From an uncultured Treponema sp. (GTDB taxonomy: Bacteria > Spirochaetota > Spirochaetia > Treponematales > Treponemataceae): a stretch of DNA of 14,713 nucleotides. Shown here in pieces: positions 1 to 7,736 of the stretch (position 1 is its first letter; each line of letters starts with the position of its first letter). A program made the position numbers and the translations under genes. The stretch lies in assembly GCA_937915735.1 (NCBI GenBank), contig CALGGS010000283.1:1-14713 (forward strand), read 5' to 3'. The notes under the pieces were generated by a model that saw nothing but the letters and a program-made list of their open reading frames with translations, had not been told where the DNA came from and ran no database searches.

Positions 1-54
1 ACCCACGACCCCGAGATTACAAATCACGTGCTCTACCAACTGAGCTAAAGCAGC
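1..54 (-). tRNA. tRNA-Thr (anticodon UGU), 3' end cut off by the window edge
   Basis: Read on the minus strand, the 7-nt acceptor arm GCTGCTT starts at 54. It is followed by TA, a D-stem GCTC/GAGC enclosing AGTTGGTA, an anticodon loop TTTGTAA with anticodon TGT (19-21), a 5-nt variable loop and the start of a T-arm GTGGGT. The anticodon UGU reads ACA, so it charges threonine. The T-loop, the acceptor 3' strand and any CCA lie outside the window. One oddity is a U-U mismatch in the middle of the anticodon stem (CGTGA against TCTCG). A strong promoter sits just upstream. Confidence 0.93.
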
Positions 55-95
55 ATTTAGTGTTGTTCTGAACTGTTGTCGTTCGGAATGATGAT

Positions 96-124
96 ATATT
101 ACCTGTCTGCAAAAAAAATGTCAA
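96..124 (-). promoter_or_regulatory. sigma-70 promoter of the tRNA-Thr gene
   Basis: On the minus strand a perfect -35 TTGACA (119-124) is separated by exactly 17 nt, including eight T's, from a -10 TAATAT (96-101). Transcription would start near 88-90, about 35 nt before the mature tRNA 5' end, which is normal for a stable-RNA leader. No other gene lies between it and the tRNA. Confidence 0.85.
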
Positions 125-158
125 TAGAAAAATACCAAAAAAACAAAAAAAATTAAAA

Positions 159-174
159 AATAGATTTCTCTATT
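159..174 (-). terminator. weak intrinsic terminator after the 542-residue membrane protein gene
   Basis: Downstream of the stop codon at 185, the minus strand forms a 6-bp stem AATAGA/TCTATT around a GAAA tetraloop. A long U-rich run (complement of 139-158) follows. The stem is short and AT-rich, so it may be inefficient, but its place between this gene and the tRNA promoter fits a terminator. Confidence 0.45.
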
Positions 175-184
175 CCTCCCGCCG

Positions 185-1813
185 TTAATTTTTCGTTGGA
201 AGCCAGTCGTATTTTTCACGGAGCCTTTCTGTTACCTTTGCGCCGTCATTATTCTCAGTTTCCAAAAGTCCGTAATATTCATTCGTGAAATCCTTTGAGC
301 TTACGCTGTCTGCTTTTAGCTTTCCGTCAACTTTTACGACTTTCCATTGTTTTCCGTCCCAGCGCAGCGTTACTGTGTCTGTCATTCGGTCGATGAAGAT
401 TTTTGCTTCTGCCTGACGGATGTAATTGTACTCTGCCGTGTGTGTGACTTCATCTCCTTTTGTAAGAATCTTTCCGTTTTCAAGGGCGATTTGCTTGGGC
501 TTGTCTTTTTTTGTTTTGTAGTTTGAGTTTAACTCTGTTTTGATTCCGTCGATTTTCAGGTTTGTCAGGCCGAGCATCCAGACTTTTTTATTTTTCGGCT
601 CGTAAAACCATTCTTCCGGAGTGACGGTTCCGTTCATTGGGCTTGCCTCAAGACGCTGCTTTGAGCTTACATAAAGGCCTGAAATCTTTAAGAGAAGCCC
701 CTTCGTTTCTTTTCCTGAGACAATTTCCTGTAAATTGGGAACATCTGACTGATTCATCATAGCGTAAAGGGCAGCCGTCGCCTGTGTGGATGTCAGCCCT
801 TTTGTCGTTATGAGCTTTTCGTTCTGCTTTATGTATCCGTTTACGAACCAGCCGGCAACAATCAGTGCGGCAAAAGCTGTAAGAATGCGATTTTTGTTCC
901 GCCTTAAAAATCTTTTTGCCGAAATATGCCTCTTCAATTTTTTTGAGTATTTTTCCCGCCTTTGTGCAAGGTTTTTATTCTCTTCAGTCTTGTTTGCATT
1001 TGTTTTATACAGCTCTTCCTTGAAAAGCTCGGAATCAAATCTTTCTGCACTCTCTAAAAGCATTTTTTGCCTGTATTCTGCTTTTTTGTCAGAAAGGTTC
1101 CTCATTCCCGCTGTTATTTGCGTTTTTACACTCAAAGAAAGGGCAGAATTTATGCTTTGGGCGAGTTCTTTTTTTATATTCTCGCAGTAAAGCTCGATGG
1201 GAATGAAATTCCTGTCAAAATAATCCTCCTGTCTTTTCGTTGTATCGCTCTCGTTGAAGGGAAGCCTGCCAGTGAGTGCCTTGTAAGACAGTACGGCTCG
1301 CGTAAAGTAGAGGGATGATAAAGGCTCGAGGCCCTTGTAAATGAGTTTTCCCTGAAGCTCTGCATATTTTTCCTTATGATTTCGGGCACAGCTTTCAAAC
1401 AAGGCAGGGTTTATGAAAAGAATTTGTGCTGTTTCATTTTTTTCGTCTGCGTCAATAAAAACCCCGCCTCCGGCTTTGCAAAATTCCTCGAAGCCTTTGC
1501 TTTGAGATATAAAATCAACTGCCTTTGAGTAGGCATAGAAGGCAAAATTATCGTTTTCGCCGCATTGGGAAATCAGCTTTCCCTTTGGAAATTTTTTAGA
1601 AGAGCCTAGAAAAATCGTAAGTCCGTTTTCATCGGCTTTAGTTCCGCTGAATTTATATTTGTCGGCCTTGATTTTTCCTTTTTCGTAACTTACGAGAAGG
1701 TTTTCTGCGTTCAAAAACTCAGAAAAATTCGTCTTTGCGAAAGCTTCGGGAACGAGGTCTGTAGACAGAAAAAATTCGTCACCAGAGATTCTTGCTATTT
1801 CTTGTTTTTCCAT
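185..1813 (-). CDS. single-pass membrane protein with a degenerate Ser/Thr kinase-like cytoplasmic region
   Basis: 542 residues of uncertain function. Residues 1-308 are predicted cytoplasmic: a strongly basic stretch (about 291-308) precedes one membrane helix (about 309-328), so residues 330-542 should be periplasmic. Residues 150-200 resemble the end of a Hanks-type kinase C-lobe: FTRAVLSYKALTGRLPF corresponds to the helix usually read as SLGVxLYELLTGRxPF. Residues 115-140 occupy the place of the catalytic and metal-binding loops, but I see no HRD or DFG motif and no clear glycine-rich loop or VAIK lysine. If the relationship is real, this is a pseudokinase. The periplasmic part has no motif I recognise; it is lysine-rich and looks beta-rich near its end (residues 470-500). 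The start is the ATG at 1813, with no Shine-Dalgarno, directly behind a 12-bp palindrome. It follows the efflux operon by 50 nt in the same direction and could be co-transcribed. Confidence 0.75.
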   Translation of the reverse strand: MEKQEIARISGDEFFLSTDLVPEAFAKTNFSEFLNAENLLVSYEKGKIKADKYKFSGTKADENGLTIFLGSSKKFPKGKLISQCGENDNFAFYAYSKAVDFISQSKGFEEFCKAGGGVFIDADEKNETAQILFINPALFESCARNHKEKYAELQGKLIYKGLEPLSSLYFTRAVLSYKALTGRLPFNESDTTKRQEDYFDRNFIPIELYCENIKKELAQSINSALSLSVKTQITAGMRNLSDKKAEYRQKMLLESAERFDSELFKEELYKTNANKTEENKNLAQRREKYSKKLKRHISAKRFLRRNKNRILTAFAALIVAGWFVNGYIKQNEKLITTKGLTSTQATAALYAMMNQSDVPNLQEIVSGKETKGLLLKISGLYVSSKQRLEASPMNGTVTPEEWFYEPKNKKVWMLGLTNLKIDGIKTELNSNYKTKKDKPKQIALENGKILTKGDEVTHTAEYNYIRQAEAKIFIDRMTDTVTLRWDGKQWKVVKVDGKLKADSVSSKDFTNEYYGLLETENNDGAKVTERLREKYDWLPTKN

Positions 1814-1815
1814 AC

Positions 1816-1827
1816 ACTAAATTTAGT
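1816..1827. repeat. 12-bp perfect palindrome just upstream of the membrane-protein start
   Basis: The sequence ACTAAATTTAGT is its own reverse complement and ends 2 bp before the start codon at 1811-1813, where a Shine-Dalgarno would be expected. It could be an operator, a small RNA hairpin, or chance in AT-rich DNA. No convincing -10/-35 pair was found around it. Confidence 0.4.
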
Positions 1828-1863
1828 AAGAAATTAAATATACGGCAAGAAGATTCGCAAATT

Positions 1864-2145
1864 TTACCTGTCGTGAAGCACAAAAAGCTTGATTCCCTCA
1901 TCGGGGAATTTTTCTTTTATATAGTCCACGACTGTCCGGATTGTTTTTTCCCTGTCATCGTCGCAATAGGCGATTATGCTTACATTTGTCTCAGGCCATG
2001 TCGTCGTTCCAAGCTTGTAGCTTTCGCCACCCCGTCCGTGAACGAGAGGCATGATTGAGTACAAAAAGTCAGGGAGCGCCGCCTCAAGATTATTTATTAA
2101 AAGCTCCTGCATTGACTGGTTGGCAAAAATTTCTGCTCGTATCAT
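1864..2145 (-). CDS. PII-like, PG0541-family transporter-associated protein
   Basis: A 93-residue soluble protein with no signal peptide. The central run PLVHGRGGESYKLGTTTWPE, followed by an N-x-x-I-x-x-Y strand, and the ending DEGIKLFVL match the small PII-like proteins found next to RND pumps, named after Porphyromonas gingivalis PG0541. The fold is the ferredoxin-like PII type, and the GxGxS/PKxGTxxWPE loop replaces the classic T-loop. The ligand and target are unknown to me. By analogy with PII and AmtB it may sense a small molecule and adjust the pump. Its ATG overlaps the pump's TGA in an ATGA (2142-2145) and it has its own strong AAGGAG site, so it is translationally coupled as the last gene of the efflux operon. 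Confidence 0.85.
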   Translation of the reverse strand: MIRAEIFANQSMQELLINNLEAALPDFLYSIMPLVHGRGGESYKLGTTTWPETNVSIIAYCDDDREKTIRTVVDYIKEKFPDEGIKLFVLHDR

Positions 2146-5100
2146 GAATTTTCTCCTTTCATTTCTAATCTCTCCCTTAACTCACTGTCCATAATGAACT
2201 TTTTCTTTTTGTCGGCCTTCTGATTGAAGAGCGAGTAGATTACGGGGATGATGAAAAGCGTGACGATTGTGCTGCTCGTTAAGCCGCCGATTACGCAAAG
2301 TCCTATTGGCTGTGTCATGCTGGAATTCGCGTCTCCGAAAAATGCCATTGGAACCATGCCAAGAAGGGTAGAGAGGGTCGTCATCATTACAGGTCGGAAT
2401 CGGCTGGCTCCGGCTTCCTCGCAGGCCTCCAGAAGTTTCATTCCACGGCGGACAAGCAGGTTAGTCTGGTCTACGAGAATAATTCCGTTGTTTACGACAA
2501 TTCCGATTAGCATTACGACTCCAATCATACTGACCATGCTGAAGGCACTTCCTGTAAAGAGATGAATCAAAACCGCTCCTACGATTAAGAAGGGAAGCGT
2601 AAAGAGGTTTATGAAGGGTTCTTTAAAGCTCTCGTATGTTCCTGCCATAACGCCGAATACAAGGATAATCGCAAGAATGATAATAAGCACGAACACCTTC
2701 ATCATATCCATCGTGTTGGTCCAGGCTCCCTCATAGCTGATTGAGATTCCCTCGTCAATAATCATATCGTCTTTCACGAGCCTTTTAATTTGGTTTTCAA
2801 TGTCGCCTGCGCTAGAAGCTCCAATAATGCTGGCCGTCAGATGGACTGTTCGGAGCTTGTTTTCACGGCTGATAGAGACAGGTCCTGTTCCCTGAATCAC
2901 CTGGGCAAAGTTTGAGACTGAATATCTTCCATTCGTTCCTTCGACATAGATTTTTTCCAGGTCTGGAATGTCACTTCTGTCCCTGTCTTCAAGAAGAAGG
3001 ACTACGCTGTATTCATCTCCGCCAGACCTGTATGTTGTCGCTGTTTTTCCGTTAATTGAATAGTTGATTTCGTTTGCGATTGCGCTGACTGAAATGCCGA
3101 AACTCGAAGCCCTGTCCCTGTCGATTTTAATTTCAACCTGCGGAAGACCATCCTCAAGGTCAATTTCTGGCTCGGCAATCTCTGGAATTTTTTCTGTCAT
3201 AAGCGAGGAAAGCTCATTCGCCGTCTCCAGGATTTTGTCGAGGTCGTTCCCGTGGAAAACGATGTCGATGTCATCTCCGCTCATCTGCTGCATTCTGCCC
3301 TGGTCAAAGGTGAAGGTCGCCGTCGGGAATTTGTCAAAATGACGGCGGAGCTTTGCCTTGATTGACTCTGCTGTGTCTGCCTGCTTTGAAGCGTCGGGAA
3401 GATAAATGGAGATTGAGCCTTTGTAAGATGTGTCGCTGGACATTCCCATTCCGCTTGAAGTTCCGACAGAGACTACGATGTTTTCATAGCCCTTGATTTC
3501 TGACTGGACGATGTCATAGAACTGATCGAGGATATTTTCTGTTTCTGAAAGCTTTGTTCCCAGCGGAAGCTCCACATTCAGGCCCACCGAAGTATCGTTA
3601 AAGTTCGACATAAAGCTGATTCTAAGCTGACCAAAGAGAAGAATTGAAGAAGCCAGCACCGTGAATGCGACTAGAACCGTGACGAACCTGTGCCTCAAAA
3701 CAAAGTGAAGTCCTTTCCTGTATTTAGCCGTAATCCAGTCGATTCCCTCTGAGACGGCTTTATCGCACTTTTGCAAGAGATGACTTTTTATCGGACTTTC
3801 CTTTCGGTTATCAACCTTAAGGAAAAAGCCGGCCAGAACAGGAACGAGGAACATCGCCACGAAAAGAGAAGAGAGTAGCGCGATGATGATAACGACCATA
3901 AGACTCGTGAAAAGCTCACCCATCATCTCAAGCTGACTTTTATAAACAAAGAAAGGAATAAAAACGCAGATTGTCGTAAGGTTTCCTGAAATGACCGAGG
4001 CCATAACCTCCTGCGTTCCGATTGCCGCCGAAACTGAGGGGCTTGTTCCCCGCTGACGGTAAACATAAATGTTTTCAAGGACAACGACCGAGGCGTCTAC
4101 GACCATACCGATTCCAAGAATAAGGCCCGTCATCGTAATCATATTGAGCGTGATTCCTGTTAAGGTCATGAGGAGAACCGTAATCAAAATACTGAAGGGA
4201 ATTGAAATCGCCATAATGACGGTTGATTTTCCGCTTCGCAGGAAGACGAACAAAATCAAAACCGTAAGGACAAAGCCTTCGAGAATTGATTTTATGAGTG
4301 ATTTTAATGTGTCACGAACGCTCGTTGACTGGTCAGAAATAATCGTTAACGAAACTCCCTCTGGAAGAACCTTTTCGATTTCCTTCATTTTTGCGTAGAC
4401 TGCATTCGCCACATTTACGGTATTGCTTCCGCTCTGTTTTTTAAGGCTGATGTAAACGCCTGGCTTTCCGTTGATGTAAACCTCGCTTGTCTGGTCTTTG
4501 TAGCCCATTTCTGCCGTACCGACATCGCTGAGCTTTATGTCGTAGCCGTTTTTCGTTCCGACGACGGTATTGTTGATTTCATCCAATGACTCAAATTCGC
4601 CGGTAGTCCTGACCATATATTTTCTCGTTCCCTCGTAAACTGAGCCGCCTCCAAGCTCGACATTCTGGCTCGCAAGTGTCGTTGCAATTCCGGAAAGGGT
4701 AAGCTCGTAGGCATCGAGCCGGTTTTGGCTCAGCTCTACGCGAACGATTCCTTCCCGTCCGCCGGAAACGCTTGCCTGTGAAACTCCGGGCGTCTGCTCA
4801 AACATATCGCTTACCGTGTCATCGGCGATTTTCCGTAAGTCGTCCGCGCTTCGGTTTCCGCTTAAAGCAAGAGTGATAATCGGCTGTGAGTCAGAGCTGA
4901 ATTTAAAAATCTGAGGAGTGTCGCAGTCATCGGGAAGAGAGCCTTTTACCTGATCAAGCTTGTCACGAATGTCGTTTACCGCCTGGTCAATGTCAGTGCC
5001 GTAGTTGAATTGCAGCGTGATTAAAGACTGTCCCTCGCTTGAAGTTGAAGTAAGCTCGTCAAGATTTGAGACGCTGGTAAGTCCGTTCTCCAAAACCTCG

Positions 5101-5291
5101 GTGACAGATTTTTCAACAGATTCAGGGCCTGCGTTGTCGTAGCTCGTTGAGACCATTGCGACGGGCATATCCATGTCAGGCATCAAGTCAATCTGAATGT
5201 TTCCCAGCGTAAAAAGGGCGACAATCATAATCAAAAGGAAGGCGCATAGCGTAAGGACAGGATGCTCAAGGACTTTTTTTGAAATGCTCAT
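2142..5291 (-). CDS. RND efflux pump, AcrB/HAE family inner-membrane transporter
   Basis: 1049 residues, the usual full length for this family. TM1 is at about 9-31, followed by a first periplasmic loop, a TM2-TM6 block (about 334-492), TM7 (about 535-555), a second periplasmic loop, and TM8-TM12 (about 866-1022). The TM4 motif GMVVDASVVVLEN (395-407) carries the proton-relay aspartate D399 (AcrB D407); the second aspartate is replaced by A400. In TM10, N934 replaces the AcrB lysine K940. The related Firmicutes/Bacteroidetes-type pumps I remember show the same pattern. It probably exports hydrophobic compounds or toxic metabolites using the proton (or sodium) gradient; the substrate cannot be read from sequence. 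The start overlaps the adaptor stop as ATGA, with a G-rich ribosome site (AGGGGGC) inside the adaptor's last codons. No TolC-like outer-membrane gene is in the window. Confidence 0.95.
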   Translation of the reverse strand: MSISKKVLEHPVLTLCAFLLIMIVALFTLGNIQIDLMPDMDMPVAMVSTSYDNAGPESVEKSVTEVLENGLTSVSNLDELTSTSSEGQSLITLQFNYGTDIDQAVNDIRDKLDQVKGSLPDDCDTPQIFKFSSDSQPIITLALSGNRSADDLRKIADDTVSDMFEQTPGVSQASVSGGREGIVRVELSQNRLDAYELTLSGIATTLASQNVELGGGSVYEGTRKYMVRTTGEFESLDEINNTVVGTKNGYDIKLSDVGTAEMGYKDQTSEVYINGKPGVYISLKKQSGSNTVNVANAVYAKMKEIEKVLPEGVSLTIISDQSTSVRDTLKSLIKSILEGFVLTVLILFVFLRSGKSTVIMAISIPFSILITVLLMTLTGITLNMITMTGLILGIGMVVDASVVVLENIYVYRQRGTSPSVSAAIGTQEVMASVISGNLTTICVFIPFFVYKSQLEMMGELFTSLMVVIIIALLSSLFVAMFLVPVLAGFFLKVDNRKESPIKSHLLQKCDKAVSEGIDWITAKYRKGLHFVLRHRFVTVLVAFTVLASSILLFGQLRISFMSNFNDTSVGLNVELPLGTKLSETENILDQFYDIVQSEIKGYENIVVSVGTSSGMGMSSDTSYKGSISIYLPDASKQADTAESIKAKLRRHFDKFPTATFTFDQGRMQQMSGDDIDIVFHGNDLDKILETANELSSLMTEKIPEIAEPEIDLEDGLPQVEIKIDRDRASSFGISVSAIANEINYSINGKTATTYRSGGDEYSVVLLLEDRDRSDIPDLEKIYVEGTNGRYSVSNFAQVIQGTGPVSISRENKLRTVHLTASIIGASSAGDIENQIKRLVKDDMIIDEGISISYEGAWTNTMDMMKVFVLIIILAIILVFGVMAGTYESFKEPFINLFTLPFLIVGAVLIHLFTGSAFSMVSMIGVVMLIGIVVNNGIILVDQTNLLVRRGMKLLEACEEAGASRFRPVMMTTLSTLLGMVPMAFFGDANSSMTQPIGLCVIGGLTSSTIVTLFIIPVIYSLFNQKADKKKKFIMDSELRERLEMKGENS

Positions 5292-6211
5292 TTTTCGCCC
5301 CCTTCAGCTGAACTTCCGACTTCCTTTACCTTAACTCCGTCCGAAAGAACCTGCATTCCGTTTATGACGACCAAATCGCCCTCGCTTAATCCCGAGGTAA
5401 TCTCGGCTTTTCCGTCAACGCTGGCTCCGACAGTAATTTCTTTTTTGCTGACCGTGCTGTCGGCGTTTTTTACATAGACATATTTTTTCCCGCTCTCACT
5501 AAGAATTGAATCTGTGGGAATCACAATGACATTTTCGTGCAGAATAGTGTTCAAGTGGATTTTTACATACATTCCCGCATTGATTCTCTCGTCGTTCGTG
5601 TCAAAGATAAGATAAACCTGTTTCGTTCGGCTCGTCTCATCTACAATCGGGGAGATTCTGAAAATATGCGCCGGAAAATCAATCCCCTGATTTTTGTAAG
5701 CCTCCAGACCGACACGCGCCGTAAGCCCGTTTTGCAAGACTGCGATTTTGCTTTCAGGAATTTTACATTCAATCTGGAGATTATTGATGTTTCCGATGTG
5801 GGCGATTTCGCTTGAAGTCGTGACTGTCGTTCCTGTCGTAAGAGGCAGTGATGTAATGTAGCCTGCAATGGGAGCATAAACCGGGCTTGAAGCGTAATGT
5901 GAGCCTGGAGAAGAAGGGTCAACCTCTGCAATCAACTGGCCTTTTTTAACATAGCTTCCCAAAGTTACAGGAACTCGGGTGAGTTTTCCTCCAATGTCCG
6001 GAAAAACTGAAATAGTGTTCTCTGCCTTTACCGTTCCGTTTAGGCGAAGGTATTCCTGCAGGTCACTTCGGCTGACTCTTTCTGATTTTACCGTGTAAAC
6101 AGTCTCTTCTACAGCTGGTAACTGCATCTTCTTTTTTGGAAGATTAGCAAGAGCTAGCAATACAGCAATCGCCGCCAAAACCATAAGAATTTTTTTCTTT
6201 GTAAGATACAT
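5288..6211 (-). CDS. RND periplasmic adaptor (membrane fusion protein) lacking the alpha-hairpin
   Basis: 307 residues, short for an HlyD/AcrA-type adaptor. An N-terminal basic stretch and hydrophobic helix (about 8-23), with no lipobox cysteine, make it a signal anchor. The first lipoyl half (about 66-97, with GKLTRVPVTLGSYVKKGQ) is followed after only some 12-15 residues by the second half (VYAPIAGYITSLPL, 111-124). The long coiled-coil hairpin that normally joins them and touches TolC is therefore missing. The beta-barrel domain (about 145-222) and the membrane-proximal domain (about 225-295) are present. The Borrelia adaptor BesA is known to lack the hairpin in the same way. Start: ATG at 6211 with a good AAGGAGC site. 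It is the first gene of the adaptor, pump and PII-like operon. Confidence 0.92.
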   Translation of the reverse strand: MYLTKKKILMVLAAIAVLLALANLPKKKMQLPAVEETVYTVKSERVSRSDLQEYLRLNGTVKAENTISVFPDIGGKLTRVPVTLGSYVKKGQLIAEVDPSSPGSHYASSPVYAPIAGYITSLPLTTGTTVTTSSEIAHIGNINNLQIECKIPESKIAVLQNGLTARVGLEAYKNQGIDFPAHIFRISPIVDETSRTKQVYLIFDTNDERINAGMYVKIHLNTILHENVIVIPTDSILSESGKKYVYVKNADSTVSKKEITVGASVDGKAEITSGLSEGDLVVINGMQVLSDGVKVKEVGSSAEGGEK

Positions 6212-6275
6212 AAAAGCTCCTTGTTTCTGTATTCTAACTAAGAACCAAGGAAAAGACGGGAAAATTACTGTAAAT

Positions 6276-6305
6276 TTTTGTTATAGGCCTAATATTTTGT
6301 TATAG
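6276..6305. repeat. two direct copies of an 11-bp element upstream of the efflux operon
   Basis: TTTTGTTATAG occurs at 6276-6286 and again at 6295-6305, a period of 19 bp, in the 95-bp gap between the MATE gene stop and the adaptor start. On the minus strand each copy reads CTATAACAAAA. The arrangement suggests a tandem regulator-binding site or duplicated -10-like elements. A TAGAAT at 6231-6236 could be a -10 for the operon, but I found no matching -35. The rest of the gap holds only the adaptor's ribosome site. Confidence 0.5.
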
Positions 6306-6306
6306 A

Positions 6307-7647
6307 TTAATTTTTAAAGCTTTTTTTGTACACTCGCACGAAATAAAAGGCTTCAAAAATTGCCGTGATTCCCCAGCTGAAGGAATACAAAAGGAAGAGA
6401 GACTCAATTGTCTGAAAATGTGCGAAAATCGTGTAGACCCAGGTGATTCTAAAAACACAGGAGCCCAGAAAAACAAAAAATGATGGAACTAAGGTTTTTC
6501 CGAAGCCACGGCAGGCTGCAATCGAAGCGTCCATAAATGCTGAAATACAGTAAGAGAAGGCCATAATTTTTATCCGGCTCAAGGCACAGCCGATAACATT
6601 CTCATCGCCCGTAAAAAGAAGCATAACCTGACGGCCGAAAATAAACAGGATTATTCCCAGCGTAAGACCTATTCCAAACGAAAAAGAAAGAGCCGTAAGG
6701 TAAGATTTTCTCACGCGAGATTTTTGATTTGCCCCGTAATTTTGGGCGATGAAAGTCGCGCAGGCCACATAAAAAGCCGACATAGCCTGATAAAGAAGGG
6801 GGTCAATGTTTGCGCTTGCAGAGCTTCCCGCCACCATTGTTGAGTCAAAGCTGTTCACGCCAATCTGGACAAAAACATTTGCGATTGCAAAAATTGCGTT
6901 TTGCAGCCCCGCCGGGAAGCCGACAGAAGAGAGTCGAAGCAGCTTGGTTTTTTCGACTTTTAGAAGCCTGAATGAAAATCTTGCATCGTCAGTGCGCCGC
7001 ATCAAAAAAATCATAATCAGGAGCGCCGAAATATACTGGGAAATAACCGTCGCAAAGGCAATTCCTTTTACTCCCATTCCAAAAATGATTACAAAAGCCA
7101 AATCCAGGATGACATTAAAAATTCCCGCAATAAGCAAGAAATATAGCGGCTTTTTTGTGTCTCCCGTCGCAGAAAAAATTCCGTTTCCAAAGTTGTAAAT
7201 CGCACTGGCGGGCATGGAAAGCATATAAATCTTAAAATAAAGGACGGCGTCTTCGAGCAAGTCACTCTTCGTTTTCATGGCTGTAAGAAAAAATCTTCCG
7301 AAAATAATTCCGATGAGCATAATAAAAACGCCGGAAACAAAGCAAAGAATCGCCGCGGTATGAACAGTCTGAGAAAGTGATTTTTGGTCTTTTGAGCCAA
7401 TAAAATATGCGCTGATTACATTTACGCCGCTTCCAAGCCCCATTAAAAGACCCGTGAACAAGAATAAAAGCTGTGGCGTAGAGCCGACCGCTCCAAGTGC
7501 CAGGGAACCCACAAAATGCCCCGCGACCGCAATGTCTACCATATTAAAAAGCACCTGAAGCAGGTTCGTAAGTGCGAGCGGAAGTGAAAAGAGAAACATA
7601 TTTTTAGGAATTGAGCCGGAAACAAGACACAAGGATTTTCTTTTCAT
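6307..7647 (-). CDS. MATE family multidrug/cation antiporter
   Basis: About 446 residues with roughly 12 hydrophobic helices in two similar halves, the normal MATE size. The N-terminal half begins IPKNMFLFSLPLALTNLLQ and continues with FNMVDIAVAGHFVGSLALGA, the typical MATE helix 1-2 pattern, and includes a glycine-rich GLGSGVNVISAYFIG segment. The family exports cationic drugs or metabolites in exchange for H+ or Na+; the substrate here is unknown. I chose the ATG at 7647 (MKRK). The frame can be extended two codons to a TTG at 7653, but neither site has a good Shine-Dalgarno. It lies 85 bp downstream of the CobW-type gene, with a terminator between them, so it probably has its own weak promoter. 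It may continue into the efflux operon, since I see no strong terminator at its end. Confidence 0.9.
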   Translation of the reverse strand: MKRKSLCLVSGSIPKNMFLFSLPLALTNLLQVLFNMVDIAVAGHFVGSLALGAVGSTPQLLFLFTGLLMGLGSGVNVISAYFIGSKDQKSLSQTVHTAAILCFVSGVFIMLIGIIFGRFFLTAMKTKSDLLEDAVLYFKIYMLSMPASAIYNFGNGIFSATGDTKKPLYFLLIAGIFNVILDLAFVIIFGMGVKGIAFATVISQYISALLIMIFLMRRTDDARFSFRLLKVEKTKLLRLSSVGFPAGLQNAIFAIANVFVQIGVNSFDSTMVAGSSASANIDPLLYQAMSAFYVACATFIAQNYGANQKSRVRKSYLTALSFSFGIGLTLGIILFIFGRQVMLLFTGDENVIGCALSRIKIMAFSYCISAFMDASIAACRGFGKTLVPSFFVFLGSCVFRITWVYTIFAHFQTIESLFLLYSFSWGITAIFEAFYFVRVYKKSFKN

Positions 7648-7680
7648 TCCCAAGATTGTAATGAGATTGCCGCAAATGGA

Positions 7681-7719
7681 AAAGACTGGACGAGCACTTT
7701 AATGCAAGGTCCAGTCTTT
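7681..7719 (-). terminator. intrinsic terminator after the CobW-type GTPase gene
   Basis: An 11-bp perfect inverted repeat, AAAGACTGGAC (7681-7691) and GTCCAGTCTTT (7709-7719), encloses a 17-nt loop that can add a GCA/TGC pairing (7694-7696 with 7703-7705). Read on the minus strand, the 3' arm runs into TTTTCC. It lies 18 bp past the stop codon at 7737. Confidence 0.75.
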
Positions 7720-7736
7720 AAAAATTATATGAAAAA

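Noticed and set aside
1855..1860. TTGCGA as a -35 box for the membrane-protein gene
   Set aside because: At 17 bp spacing the -10 would be TTAATT, a poor match, and better -10-like hexamers are wrongly spaced.
5537..5931. Other-frame open frames inside the adaptor gene
   Set aside because: They are embedded in a well-supported gene, lack ribosome sites and show no domain-like composition.
7648..7653. TTG start two codons upstream of the MATE start
   Set aside because: No ribosome site precedes it, and the ATG at 7647 yields a normal family N-terminus. This remains a small uncertainty.
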